From the NCBI GenBank assembly GCA_934630495.1, contig CAKTVW010000028.1, forward strand, positions 1 to 29,963: 29,963 nt of DNA, in the 5' to 3' direction. A program made the translations under genes and the position numbers. Shown in pieces: positions 8,621-16,781 of this stretch. The DNA comes from an uncultured Oscillospiraceae bacterium. Its GTDB lineage: Bacteria > Bacillota > Clostridia > Oscillospirales > Oscillospiraceae. The notes beneath the pieces were generated by a model. The model had not been told where the DNA came from. It was given only the letters and a program-made list of their open reading frames with translations, and searched no databases. Numbering within the stretch: the stretch's first letter is position 1; every line of letters begins with the position of its first letter.

Positions 8621-8651
8621 GGGCGCTTTCTTTAGAGAAAGCGCCCTTTTT
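8621..8651 (+). terminator. Rho-independent terminator after the lgt operon
   Basis: An 11-bp perfect stem (GGGCGCTTTCT 8621-8631 with AGAAAGCGCCC 8636-8646) has a TTAG loop and is followed by five T residues. It is preceded by the repeated motif TTTTTGACAGTCTGA (8606-8620). Confidence 0.9.
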
Positions 8652-8682
8652 GCGCTGCGCGGAGAAAGGAACGAAAAAACAG

Positions 8683-8711
8683 TTGCAATTACCGCTATAA
8701 TACGATATAAT
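8683..8711 (+). promoter_or_regulatory. Promoter of the mdh-fumC-hdr-flx-frd operon
   Basis: TTGCAA (8683-8688), a 17-base spacer and TATAAT (8706-8711). A second TATAAT at 8696-8701 lacks a properly spaced -35. The -10 box lies inside a short inverted repeat CGATA/TATCG (8704-8708 and 8715-8719), which could be an operator. No Rex-type site was recognised. Confidence 0.65.
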
Positions 8712-8717
8712 TTTATC

Positions 8718-8866
8718 GATATGTGTCTGCTTCGACAAAAATGCCTGCCCGGGTATCGGCGAAGCATTCCTATGCCGGCGAGGAGCGGCTTTCCCGCCCT
8801 GCGGCGGACATGCGTCCGAAGACCGCTGTCCCGGCGACCGACAACGGAACGAAAAGGAGATTGAAC
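8718..8866 (+). other. Untranslated leader of the redox operon
   Basis: About 150 bases separate the predicted transcription start from the mdh ATG. The stretch is GC-rich with several short complementary runs, such as GGCGG/CCGCC around 8793-8815. It matches no riboswitch class I can recognise and holds no convincing small gene with a ribosome-binding site. Confidence 0.35.
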
Positions 8867-9811
8867 ATGAGCAAGATCACTGTGATCGGCGCGGGAAGCG
8901 TCGGTGCTACCATCGCAAACGATCTGATGATCCAGGGCATTGCCTCTGAGATCGTATTGGTCGATATCAACAAGCAAAAGGCATTCGGTGAGGCGCTGGA
9001 CATCTATCAGGGCGCGCCATTCTGTTCTCCCGCCATTGTACGGTCGGGCGACTACGAGGACGCAAAAGACTCCGACATCGTCATCATTACCTCCGGTATG
9101 CCGCGAAAGGCCGGGCAGTCCCGCCTTGAGCTGACGCAGGCCAACGTGAATATCCTCCGGGAGATCACGCCGCAGATCGTCGCCGCTGCGCCCGAGGCAA
9201 ATTACATTATCGTCTCGAATCCGGTGGACATTCTGACCTATGTGTTTACGAAGATATCCGGACTTCCGGAGCACCAGATCATCGGCTCGGGGACCATCCT
9301 CGATACCAGCCGCCTGCAATCCGAGCTGGCAAAGCGCTTCTGCATCAACCCGAAGAACGTCCACGCCCATGTCTACGGCGAGCACGGGGATTCCTCGTTC
9401 GTGCCGTGGTCGCTGGTACATATCGCGAACAACCACATCGATTCCTACGCCATGAACTCCCCCGACCACGACCGCATCAACTGGAAGCGCGATTATGAGG
9501 AGATCGAGCGGTTTGTCAAGAAGTCGGGCGCACAGGTCATTCAGGCCAAGGGCGCGACCTTCTATGCCGTCGCAATGTCCGTGTGCCATCTCTGCCGCTG
9601 TGTGCTCAATACGGCCGGGACGGCGGTGACCGTTTCCACCATGATGCACGGCGAATACGGCGTTTCGGACGTCTGCCTTTCGACGCTGGTGCTCGTCGAC
9701 CGTTCGGGCGTGCGCGGGAAAATTCTGAATCATCTGACCGACAGCGAGGTCGACCGTCTGCGCATCAGCGCGGAGAAGCTCAAGGCGGTCATTCGCGAGA
9801 TCAAGCTTTGA
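8867..9811 (+). CDS. mdh: Malate dehydrogenase on an L-lactate dehydrogenase scaffold
   Basis: A 314-residue NAD-dependent 2-hydroxyacid dehydrogenase. The Rossmann motif is GAGSVGA (residues 8-14). Catalytic residues are present: Asp146 and Arg149 in GSGTILDTSR, His173 in GEHGD, and Arg86 in QSRL. Overall it reads like bacterial LDH (IGSGTILDTSR, GEHGDSSFVPWS, KGATFYAVA). However, the specificity position that is Gln102 in LDH (NQKPGETR) is Arg80 here (PRKAGQSR), as in malate dehydrogenases. The known LDH Gln102Arg exchange switches preference from pyruvate to oxaloacetate, and fumarase follows 11 bases later. Malate dehydrogenase is therefore the best call; automatic naming would probably give L-LDH. 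The start is chosen at 8867 because AAAAGGAG precedes it. Confidence 0.82.
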   Translation: MSKITVIGAGSVGATIANDLMIQGIASEIVLVDINKQKAFGEALDIYQGAPFCSPAIVRSGDYEDAKDSDIVIITSGMPRKAGQSRLELTQANVNILREITPQIVAAAPEANYIIVSNPVDILTYVFTKISGLPEHQIIGSGTILDTSRLQSELAKRFCINPKNVHAHVYGEHGDSSFVPWSLVHIANNHIDSYAMNSPDHDRINWKRDYEEIERFVKKSGAQVIQAKGATFYAVAMSVCHLCRCVLNTAGTAVTVSTMMHGEYGVSDVCLSTLVLVDRSGVRGKILNHLTDSEVDRLRISAEKLKAVIREIKL

Positions 9812-9822
9812 GGAGTGCCGTG

Positions 9823-11199
9823 ATGGAATATCGGATCGAACATGACTCCATGGGCGAGGTACGCGTACCCGCCGACAAGTATTGGGGTGCGCAGACCGAG
9901 CGCAGCCATGAGAATTTTCCGATCGGTGTCGGCATCGAAACGATGCCCCGCGAGATCACACATGCTTTCGGCATTCTGAAAAAGGCAGCGGCGCGCGCCA
10001 ACCATACGCTCAAGCCCGAAAAAATGACGGACGAAAAGCTTGCCGTCATCGAGCAGGCGTGCGACGAGGTCATTTCCGGTGCGCTGAACGGGCATTTCCC
10101 GCTGGTGGTCTGGCAGACCGGCTCCGGCACGCAGTCGAATATGAACGCCAACGAGGTCATTGCCAATCGCGGCAATGAGATCGCGGGCAGAAAGCTCCTG
10201 CACCCGAACGACGATATTAACATGTCCCAGTCCTCCAACGATACCTTCCCCACGGCGATGCACATTGCCGCCGCCGGGGCGCTTGAGGACCGTGTGCTTC
10301 CGGCGATCGACGCGCTGACGGCGACACTGCGCCGCTTGGAGGAGGAGAACGCCGGGATCGTGAAGTCCGGCCGTACGCATTTGCAGGACGCCACGCCCAT
10401 CGAGTTCCGTCAGGAGATCTCCGGCTGGAGAAGCAGTCTGGAGACGGACCGCCGGATGCTGCTGGCGGCGCTTCCGGGGCTGATGGAGCTGGCACTGGGC
10501 GGCACTGCCGTCGGCACGGGGCTTAATGCGCCCAAGGGCTTCGACGTGCTGGCGGCGCAGGAAATCTCCGCCCTGACCGGCAAGGAATTTCATACCGCCG
10601 AGAATAAATTCCACGCGCTGACCTCCAAGGACGAGCTGGTATTTGCCCACGGCGCGCTCAAGGCGCTGGCGGCCGACCTGATGAAAATCGCCAACGACGT
10701 GCGCTGGCTGGCCTCCGGTCCGCGCGACGGTCTGGGCGAAATCTTCATCCCGGAGAACGAGCCGGGGTCGTCCATCATGCCCGGAAAGGTCAACCCTACG
10801 CAGTGCGAGGCGCTGACGATGGTCGCCGTGCAGGTCATGGGAAACGACGTCGCTGTCGGCATGGCCGCGTCGCAGGGCAACTTCGAGCTGAACGTGTTTA
10901 TGCCCGTGTGCATCTATAATTTCCTGCAATCGGCGCGTCTGCTGGCCGAGGCGATGAACTCCTTCAACGATCGCTGCGCCGTCGGGATCCGCGCTAACCG
11001 CGAAAAAATGCATCACAATCTGCACAATTCGCTGATGCTGGTCACGGCGCTCAACCCCTATATCGGCTACGAAAACGCGGCGAAAACGGCGAAGCTGGCC
11101 TACCGCGAAAATATTTCGCTGAAGGAGGCCTGCGTGCGTCTCGGCTTCCTGACCGCCGAGCGCTTTGACGAGGTGTTCCAGCCCGAGCAGATGGTATGA
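9823..11199 (+). CDS. fumC: Class II fumarate hydratase
   Basis: A 458-residue enzyme of normal FumC length that interconverts L-malate and fumarate without an iron-sulfur cluster. Seen directly: WQTGSGTQSNMNANEVIANR (about residues 95-114), the SSND loop region MSQSSNDTFPTAMH (about 131-144), SGRTHLQDATPI (about 181-192) and the superfamily signature GSSIMPGKVNPTQCE (about 312-326) carrying the catalytic serine. The start at 9823 has AGGAG seven bases upstream, overlapping the mdh stop codon. With mdh before it and a fumarate reductase at the end of the operon, it supplies or consumes fumarate in the C4-dicarboxylate branch. Confidence 0.97.
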   Translation: MEYRIEHDSMGEVRVPADKYWGAQTERSHENFPIGVGIETMPREITHAFGILKKAAARANHTLKPEKMTDEKLAVIEQACDEVISGALNGHFPLVVWQTGSGTQSNMNANEVIANRGNEIAGRKLLHPNDDINMSQSSNDTFPTAMHIAAAGALEDRVLPAIDALTATLRRLEEENAGIVKSGRTHLQDATPIEFRQEISGWRSSLETDRRMLLAALPGLMELALGGTAVGTGLNAPKGFDVLAAQEISALTGKEFHTAENKFHALTSKDELVFAHGALKALAADLMKIANDVRWLASGPRDGLGEIFIPENEPGSSIMPGKVNPTQCEALTMVAVQVMGNDVAVGMAASQGNFELNVFMPVCIYNFLQSARLLAEAMNSFNDRCAVGIRANREKMHHNLHNSLMLVTALNPYIGYENAAKTAKLAYRENISLKEACVRLGFLTAERFDEVFQPEQMV

Positions 11200-11209
11200 G
11201 GAGCTTATT

Positions 11210-12001
11210 ATGACATACAGTTATTTTCCCGGCTGCACGCTCCGAACGCAGGGGCGTGCGCTGGATCAATACGGCCGCCGCGCCGCCGAGGCTCTGGGCT
11301 TCAGCCTTCAGGAGCCTGCGGACTGGCAGTGCTGCGGCGCGGTCTATCCGATGGCGCGCGACGAGATCGCGCCGCGCCTGTCGTCCGTTCGGGCGCTGAT
11401 GGCCGCGCGGGAGCGGGGACAGGAGCTGGTAACGCTTTGCTCCGCCTGCTATCACGTCATCAAGCGTGTCAACAACGACCTCCGCACCGACGAGACGATC
11501 CGCGATCGTGTAAACCGTTACCTTGCGCCCGACATCCCCTATTGCGGCGAGACGAACGTGCTGCATTATCTCGAGGTCCTGCGCGACCGCGTCGGCTTCG
11601 ACACCCTGCGCGAAAAGGTCGTCAACCCGCTGACCGGGCGGAGGATCGGCGCCTATTACGGCTGTATGCTGCTGCGGCCGAGCCGCGAGCTGGGCTTTGA
11701 CGATCCGGAGAACCCGACGATCATGGAGGACTTTCTCCGCGCGATCGGCGCAGAGCCGGTCGTTTACGCGCTGCGAAACGAGTGCTGCGGCGGCTATACC
11801 ACGGTCGAGGGTCGGCAGTATGCCGCCAAGCAGGCGCAGCGGGTCGCGGATAACGCGAGGGCCTGCGGCGCGCAGGAGCTGATCACCGCCTGCCCGCTCT
11901 GCCTGTATAATTTACAGAGCAACACGGACGGCGCGCTGCCCGTGACCTATTTTACCGCGCTGCTGGCCGAGGCGCTGGGCGTAAAGGAGGCGGCGGAATG
12001 A
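11210..12001 (+). CDS. hdrB: Heterodisulfide reductase-like subunit B (HdrB)
   Basis: A 263-residue protein with two complete CCG cysteine sets: Cys9, Cys41, Cys42, Cys77, Cys80 and Cys152, Cys192, Cys193, Cys228, Cys231. In methanogen HdrB these ligate two noncubane [4Fe-4S] clusters that cleave the CoM-S-S-CoB disulfide. All ten ligands are kept, so a disulfide- or thiol-active site is likely even though a Clostridia bacterium should not use CoM and CoB. The natural acceptor is therefore unknown. It starts ten bases after fumC and overlaps hdrC by ATGA. The start codon ATG at 11210 follows GAGGAG. Confidence 0.93.
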   Translation: MTYSYFPGCTLRTQGRALDQYGRRAAEALGFSLQEPADWQCCGAVYPMARDEIAPRLSSVRALMAARERGQELVTLCSACYHVIKRVNNDLRTDETIRDRVNRYLAPDIPYCGETNVLHYLEVLRDRVGFDTLREKVVNPLTGRRIGAYYGCMLLRPSRELGFDDPENPTIMEDFLRAIGAEPVVYALRNECCGGYTTVEGRQYAAKQAQRVADNARACGAQELITACPLCLYNLQSNTDGALPVTYFTALLAEALGVKEAAE

Positions 12002-12372
12002 ACACGGAAACGATCGAACGCATTTCCGGCGTGAACCCGAGAAAGTGTATGCGCTGCGGCAAATGCACCGCAAGCTGCCCCGCCTACGACGAAATGGAAT
12101 ACCATCCGCATCAGTTCGTGTCGATGGTCGAATCCGGACGCATCGACGAGCTGATGGCTTCGCGCGGCATTTACACCTGCCTGAGCTGCTTTGCCTGTGT
12201 GGAGCGCTGCCCGCGCGGCGTCGAACCGGCAAAGCTGATCGAGGCCGTGCGCCTGACGGTCATCCGCCGCCAGAACGGAAGCCGTTTGTCGCCCGAGCAG
12301 GCCGCGCAGCGGCTTGACGACAAGCTTCCGCAGCAGGCGCTCACCGCCGCGTTTCGGAAGTACAGAAGGTGA
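11998..12372 (+). CDS. hdrC: Heterodisulfide reductase-like subunit C (HdrC)
   Basis: A 124-residue soluble iron-sulfur protein with two classical [4Fe-4S] motifs: CMRCGKCTASCP (Cys17, 20, 23, 27) and CLSCFACVERCP (Cys61, 64, 67, 71). It is shorter than many HdrC proteins but contains the full ferredoxin core. In the known complex HdrC passes electrons from the HdrA flavin to the HdrB active site. It overlaps hdrB by four bases and is followed by hdrA after 11 bases. Confidence 0.93.
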   Translation: MNTETIERISGVNPRKCMRCGKCTASCPAYDEMEYHPHQFVSMVESGRIDELMASRGIYTCLSCFACVERCPRGVEPAKLIEAVRLTVIRRQNGSRLSPEQAAQRLDDKLPQQALTAAFRKYRR

Positions 12373-12383
12373 GGAGGGAAAGT

Positions 12384-14375
12384 ATGCAAAGAATCGGCGT
12401 ATTCGTATGTTGGTGCGGCAGCAATATTGCCGCGACCGTGGACGTCAAGGCGGTTGCCGAGGCGCTTTCCCACGAAGCGGGCGTCGTGTTTTCGACCGAT
12501 TATCAGTATATGTGCTCTCAGACCGGGCAGGAGCTGATCCGCAGTAAGATCGGCGAATACGCCCTGACGGGCGTGGTGGTCTGCTCGTGCTCCCCGCGGA
12601 TGCATGAGACGACCTTCCGCAAGACCTGTGAAAGGGCGGGACTGAACCCCTACATGGTCGAGATCGCCAATATTCGGGAGCAGTGCTCGTGGATCCACAA
12701 GGACCGCGCGCAGGCCACGGAAAAGGCGATCATCCTCGGCCGCGCGGCCGTCGCCAAGGTCTGCCTGAACGCACCGCTGACTGCAGGCTCCAGCCCCGTC
12801 ACCAAGCGCGCGCTGGTCATCGGCGGCGGCATCGCCGGGATTCAGACCGCGCTGGACATTGCCGAGGCGGGCTTTGAGGTCGACATTGTCGAAAAGGAGC
12901 CGACCATCGGCGGAAAAATGACGCAGATCGACAAGACCTTCCCCACGCTGGACTGTGCGGCGTGCATCCTGACGCCGAAGATGGTCGACTGCGCACAGAA
13001 CGAAAAAATCCACATCTATTCCTATTCCGAAGTCGAGTCCGTCAAGGGCTTCGTGGGGAATTTTCAGGTCACGATCCGCAAAAAGGCCCGCTATGTCAAG
13101 GAGGATATCTGCACCGGATGCGGCCTTTGCACGGAAAAGTGCCCGCAGAAGAAGGTCCCCAACGCCTTTAATCTCGGCATGGATCGGCGCAGTGCCATCT
13201 ATATCCCGTTTGCGCAGGCCGTGCCGAAGGTCGCGACCATCGACGCCGACTACTGCATGAAGCTCAAGACGGGGAAGTGCGGTATCTGCTCCAAGGTCTG
13301 CACCGCCGGTGCCATCGACTACACGCAGAAGGACGAGCACCTCGTCCGCGAATACGGCGCGATCGTCGCCGCGACGGGCTTCAACCCCATCAAGCTGGAC
13401 AAGTTCGATGAATTTGCCTACAGCCAAAGCCCCGACGTCATCTCCTCGCTGGAGCTGGAGCGCCTGATGAACGCCGCGGGACCGACTGCCGGAACGCTCC
13501 TGCGTCCCTCCGACGGGACGCATCCGAAGACCATCGTCTTTGTGCAGTGCGTCGGCTCGCGCTGTGACGGCGCGGGAAAGGGAAAGCCCTACTGCTCCAA
13601 AATCTGCTGCATGTACACGGCGAAGCACGCCATGCTCTGCCGCGAAAAATACCCCGACACCGACGTCTATGTGTTCTACATCGACGTGCGCACGCCGGGC
13701 AAGAACTTTGACGAATTTTACCGCCGCGCCGTGGAGGAATACGGCGTGCACTACATCAAGGGCACGGTCGGCAAGGTCGTGCCCGAAAACGGTAAGCTCA
13801 AGGTGCAGGCCTCCGACCTGCTCGACGGGCGTCAGCTTCGGATCGACGCCGATCTGGTCGTGCTGGCGGCGGCCATCGAGCCGGACGCGTCGGCGCGCGG
13901 CCTTGCCACGATGCTGACGGCTTCCATGGACACCAACGATTTCTTCACCGAGGCGCACCCCAAGCTGCGCCCGGTCGAAAGCCCCACGGCGGGCATCTTC
14001 CTCTCCGGCGCCTGCCAAGGTCCGAAGGACATTCCCGAGACGGTCGCGCAGGCGGGGGCCGCCGCCGCGAAGGTCATCGGCCTGCTGAGCAAGGACAGCC
14101 TGACCTGTAATCCCTGCGTGGCGCAGTCGGACGAGCTGATGTGCAACGGCTGCTCCGGCTGCGAAAAGGTCTGCCCCTACGGCGCGATCTCTTATCTTGA
14201 CAAGGAGTTCCGAGGCCCGAACCGTACGACGCTCGTTCGCCGCGTCGCGCAGGTCAACCCGGCGGTCTGTCAGGGCTGCGGTGCGTGCACGGTGGCGTGT
14301 CCGTCGGGTGCGATGGACCTCAAGGGCTTCTCCAACCGACAAATTCTGGCGGAGGTGGACGCGATATGCAGATGA
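12384..14375 (+). CDS. hdrA: Heterodisulfide reductase-like subunit A (HdrA), bifurcating flavoprotein
   Basis: A 663-residue protein of full HdrA length. The N-terminal domain carries VFVCWCGSNIA and VVVCSCSPRMHETTFR, the usual HdrA cysteine motifs. The FAD-binding motif is ALVIGGGIAGIQTA (about residues 143-156), followed by GGKMTQIDKTFPTLDCAACILTPKM. Ferredoxin inserts are at CTGCGLCTEKCP (about 243-254) and CMKLKTGKCGICSKVC, and two C-terminal [4Fe-4S] motifs are CNGCSGCEKVCP and CQGCGACTVACP (about 590-645). In known complexes this FAD splits electron pairs between ferredoxin and the HdrBC branch. GAGGAGGG precedes the ATG at 12384. Its last 10 bases overlap the next gene. Confidence 0.95.
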   Translation: MQRIGVFVCWCGSNIAATVDVKAVAEALSHEAGVVFSTDYQYMCSQTGQELIRSKIGEYALTGVVVCSCSPRMHETTFRKTCERAGLNPYMVEIANIREQCSWIHKDRAQATEKAIILGRAAVAKVCLNAPLTAGSSPVTKRALVIGGGIAGIQTALDIAEAGFEVDIVEKEPTIGGKMTQIDKTFPTLDCAACILTPKMVDCAQNEKIHIYSYSEVESVKGFVGNFQVTIRKKARYVKEDICTGCGLCTEKCPQKKVPNAFNLGMDRRSAIYIPFAQAVPKVATIDADYCMKLKTGKCGICSKVCTAGAIDYTQKDEHLVREYGAIVAATGFNPIKLDKFDEFAYSQSPDVISSLELERLMNAAGPTAGTLLRPSDGTHPKTIVFVQCVGSRCDGAGKGKPYCSKICCMYTAKHAMLCREKYPDTDVYVFYIDVRTPGKNFDEFYRRAVEEYGVHYIKGTVGKVVPENGKLKVQASDLLDGRQLRIDADLVVLAAAIEPDASARGLATMLTASMDTNDFFTEAHPKLRPVESPTAGIFLSGACQGPKDIPETVAQAGAAAAKVIGLLSKDSLTCNPCVAQSDELMCNGCSGCEKVCPYGAISYLDKEFRGPNRTTLVRRVAQVNPAVCQGCGACTVACPSGAMDLKGFSNRQILAEVDAICR

Positions 14376-14800
14376 ACGAATATCAGCCGACGATCGTAGC
14401 CTTTTGCTGCAACTGGTGCTCCTACGCGGGCGCCGACCTGTCCGGTACGAACCGCCTGAATTATCCGGCAAATGTCAAGATCATCCGCATCCCCTGCTCG
14501 TGCAGGCTCAACCCGATGTTTATTCTGCGGGCGTTCCAGCGCGGCGCGGACGGCGTGATCCTCTGCGGCTGCCACCCCGGGGACTGCCACTACACTACCG
14601 GCAACTACTATGCCCGCCGCCGCATGACGGTGCTGTTCTCCCTTCTGGATTTCCTCGGCATCGAGCGTGAGCGCACCCGCGTGGAGTGGGTGTCGGCGGC
14701 CGAGGGCGCGAAGTTTGCCGAAACGATGAACGACTTTGTGCAGACCGTGGCCAAGCTGGGCGAGAACCGAAGATTGGAGGATCTGCGATGCAAGGAGTAA
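14366..14800 (+). CDS. flxD: MvhD/FlxD-like [2Fe-2S] electron-transfer subunit
   Basis: A 144-residue protein of the methyl-viologen-reducing hydrogenase delta family. The family pattern is clear: FCCNWCSYAGADLSG (about residues 13-27), then IPCSCRLNP (about 42-50) and GCHPGDCHYTTGNYYARRR (about 69-87). It binds a [2Fe-2S] cluster and links HdrA to an electron donor module, either hydrogenase (Mvh) or an NAD(P)H oxidoreductase (Flx). No hydrogenase gene is present and Flx-type genes follow, so the FlxD name fits. The usual PCSGR is PCSCR here, adding a cysteine. The ATG at 14366 has GGAGG ten bases upstream; an ATG at 14372 is less well spaced. Confidence 0.92.
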   Translation: MQMNEYQPTIVAFCCNWCSYAGADLSGTNRLNYPANVKIIRIPCSCRLNPMFILRAFQRGADGVILCGCHPGDCHYTTGNYYARRRMTVLFSLLDFLGIERERTRVEWVSAAEGAKFAETMNDFVQTVAKLGENRRLEDLRCKE

Positions 14801-15762
14801 AAGAGACTGCCGTCCGTTTGCTTCGCGACGGCACGGTCGACCGTGTGCTCGGCTGGCGGATGGGCGAGTTTTTCTACGATCTGACGCCCGCCGTTTTTGA
14901 AAGCCCCGAGGCTGCGGAGAACGGCTTCGTGTTCAGCGCCTTTTCCGGCGCAAACCTTTCCAAGTATTTGATCGCGGAGTCCCGCAGAGGCGGAAAGGTC
15001 GCCGCCTTTCTGAAGCCCTGCGATACCTATTCCTTTGTCCAGCTTTTGAAGGAGCACAGGATCCTGCGCGGGAACGTCTATGTTGTGGGCGTGCAGTGCG
15101 ACGGAATGTGCGACATGGAAAAGCTTCGCGCCCGCGGCATTACGGGCGTTACGGCGATCGAGGAAGCGCCCGACACGCTGACGGCGAAGACGCTCTACGG
15201 CGACGTGACCGTGCAGAAGCGGGACGCGCTTCTGGGGAAATGCAAGACGTGCAAGAGCAAAAAGCTCGTCGTCTTCGATGAGCTGATCGGGCAGCAGGGC
15301 GAGGAGCAGCCGTCGGGCCGCTTCGACGAGGTGGAGCGGCTCGAACGCATGACGCCCGAGGAACGCTACGCCTTCTGGCAGGGCGAGCTGTCGCGGTGCA
15401 TCCGCTGCAACGCCTGCCGCAACGTCTGCCCGGCCTGCAGCTGTGAAAAATGCGTGTTTGACAATCACGAGTCCGGCGCGGAGAACAAGGCCGCCGCAGA
15501 CCCGTTCGAGGAAAAGCTGTTTCATGTGATCCGCGCGTTCCATGTCGCTTCGCGCTGTACGGACTGCGGCGAATGCTCCCGCGTCTGTCCGCAGCATATT
15601 CCGCTGCATCTGCTCAACCGCAAGCTCATCAAGGACATGAACGAGCTTTACGGCGAATATCAGGCCGGCGCGGAGCTTGATGCAAGGCCGCCGCTGATGG
15701 ATTTCCGTAAAACGGACTGCGAACCGTCCGTCGTCGGCACGAGAGGAGGCGCAGAGGGATGA
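14788..15762 (+). CDS. FlxC-like iron-sulfur protein (FrhB/FdhB-like, two [4Fe-4S])
   Basis: A 324-residue soluble protein. The N-terminal half has VAAFLKPCDTYSFVQLLKE and NVYVVGVQCDGMCDMEKL, as found in coenzyme F420-hydrogenase/formate dehydrogenase beta-like proteins, then GKCKTCKSKK. The C-terminal half has two ferredoxin motifs, CIRCNACRNVCPACSCEKC (about residues 205-223) and CTDCGECSRVCPQHIP (about 256-271). Its place directly after flxD, before AsrA- and AsrB-like genes, matches the published hdrA-flxDCBA order in Desulfovibrio as I recall it. The letter (FlxC rather than FlxB) rests on gene order only. It overlaps flxD by 13 bases and the next gene by ATGA. Confidence 0.82.
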   Translation: MQGVKETAVRLLRDGTVDRVLGWRMGEFFYDLTPAVFESPEAAENGFVFSAFSGANLSKYLIAESRRGGKVAAFLKPCDTYSFVQLLKEHRILRGNVYVVGVQCDGMCDMEKLRARGITGVTAIEEAPDTLTAKTLYGDVTVQKRDALLGKCKTCKSKKLVVFDELIGQQGEEQPSGRFDEVERLERMTPEERYAFWQGELSRCIRCNACRNVCPACSCEKCVFDNHESGAENKAAADPFEEKLFHVIRAFHVASRCTDCGECSRVCPQHIPLHLLNRKLIKDMNELYGEYQAGAELDARPPLMDFRKTDCEPSVVGTRGGAEG

Positions 15763-16781
15763 AAAGACTGCCGCTCAGGGAGCTTCCCGCGCTGTTTGCC
15801 GCCGTCTCGGCGCAGCAGACGCTCTATATTCCGTCGGACGACGCCTCCGGCCGCGCGCAGTTCGCGCCGTGGCAGCCCGGCATGGCGCTCTCCGAACAGC
15901 TCAATACCGTCCGAAGCGCGAAGGACCTGTTTTTTCCGCAGGTGGAAAACCTCGTGGGCTTCCGTGTCAGCGGGAAGCAGCTCGACCTGATCGAGCGCCG
16001 TGACGTTTCGGAGCCGTTCATATTGTTCGGCGTGCGCGCCTGCGACTGCCGCAGCTTCGCGATTTTGGACAAGGTCTTTCTGGCTGAGCCGGTCGATACC
16101 TATTATCAGACCCGCCGCCAAAACGGAACGGTGATCTCCATGGCCTGCACACGGCCGTCGGAGACATGCTTCTGCGGCGTGTTCGGCATCGACGCCGCCG
16201 CGCCGGAGGGCGATGTGACCTGCTGGCGCGACGAAGAATTTCTCTACTGGCAGGAAAATACGGCCAAGGGCGCCGCGCTGACCGCGCTGCTTCCGATGCT
16301 CCGCGACTGCGGGGAGGAGGCCGTCCGCGCCCAGCAGGAGACGACCCGCGCACTTCTGCACCGCCTGCCGCTGAACGGCCTGAAAACGGCGGCGTTCGGC
16401 GCGGGAAAGACGAAAGCGCTCTTTGACCGACCGGAGTGGAAAACGCTCAGCGAAGCGTGCCTCGGATGCGGGACGTGTACCTTCGTCTGTCCGACCTGCC
16501 AATGCTACGACATTCAGGAGTTCAACACCGGCAGAGAAATACGCCGCTTCCGCTGCTGGGATAGCTGCATGTATTCCGATTTTACCAAAATGTCCGCCGG
16601 TCAGCCGCGCCCGACGCAGCTTGAACGCTTCCGCCAGCGCTTTATGCACAAGCTGGTGTATTTCCCGGAGAACAACGACGGGCAATTCGGCTGCGTGGGC
16701 TGCGGACGCTGCCTGATCCGCTGCCCCATCCACATGCACATCGCCAAGGTCATTCAAACGCTGGGGGAGGAACCGAAATGA
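15759..16781 (+). CDS. FlxB-like 4Fe-4S dicluster protein (AsrA-like)
   Basis: A 340-residue cytoplasmic protein resembling the anaerobic sulfite reductase subunit A/hydrogenase beta type. The N-terminal domain contains FILFGVRACDCRSFAILDKVFL (about residues 87-108) and a TCFCGVFG segment. The C-terminal part has CLGCGTCTFVCPTCQCYD (about 231-248) and CVGCGRCLIRCPIHMH (about 311-326), ligating two [4Fe-4S] clusters. It should carry electrons from the NAD(P)H-oxidising partner encoded next towards FlxC/FlxD and HdrA. Four-base overlaps with both neighbours imply coupled translation. No sulfite reductase catalytic subunit (AsrC) is nearby, so a role in sulfite reduction is not supported. Confidence 0.85.
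   Translation: MKRLPLRELPALFAAVSAQQTLYIPSDDASGRAQFAPWQPGMALSEQLNTVRSAKDLFFPQVENLVGFRVSGKQLDLIERRDVSEPFILFGVRACDCRSFAILDKVFLAEPVDTYYQTRRQNGTVISMACTRPSETCFCGVFGIDAAAPEGDVTCWRDEEFLYWQENTAKGAALTALLPMLRDCGEEAVRAQQETTRALLHRLPLNGLKTAAFGAGKTKALFDRPEWKTLSEACLGCGTCTFVCPTCQCYDIQEFNTGREIRRFRCWDSCMYSDFTKMSAGQPRPTQLERFRQRFMHKLVYFPENNDGQFGCVGCGRCLIRCPIHMHIAKVIQTLGEEPK

Noticed and set aside
8867..9811. Call as ordinary L-lactate dehydrogenase
   Set aside because: The specificity residue is Arg as in malate dehydrogenase, and fumarase and fumarate reductase share the operon.
12171..14471. Very long open frame (766 codons) on the minus strand
   Set aside because: It lies entirely opposite hdrC, hdrA and flxD, which have clear motifs and ribosome-binding sites. 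Long antisense frames are expected in GC-rich coding DNA, and its translation is low-complexity (Arg, Asp, His rich).
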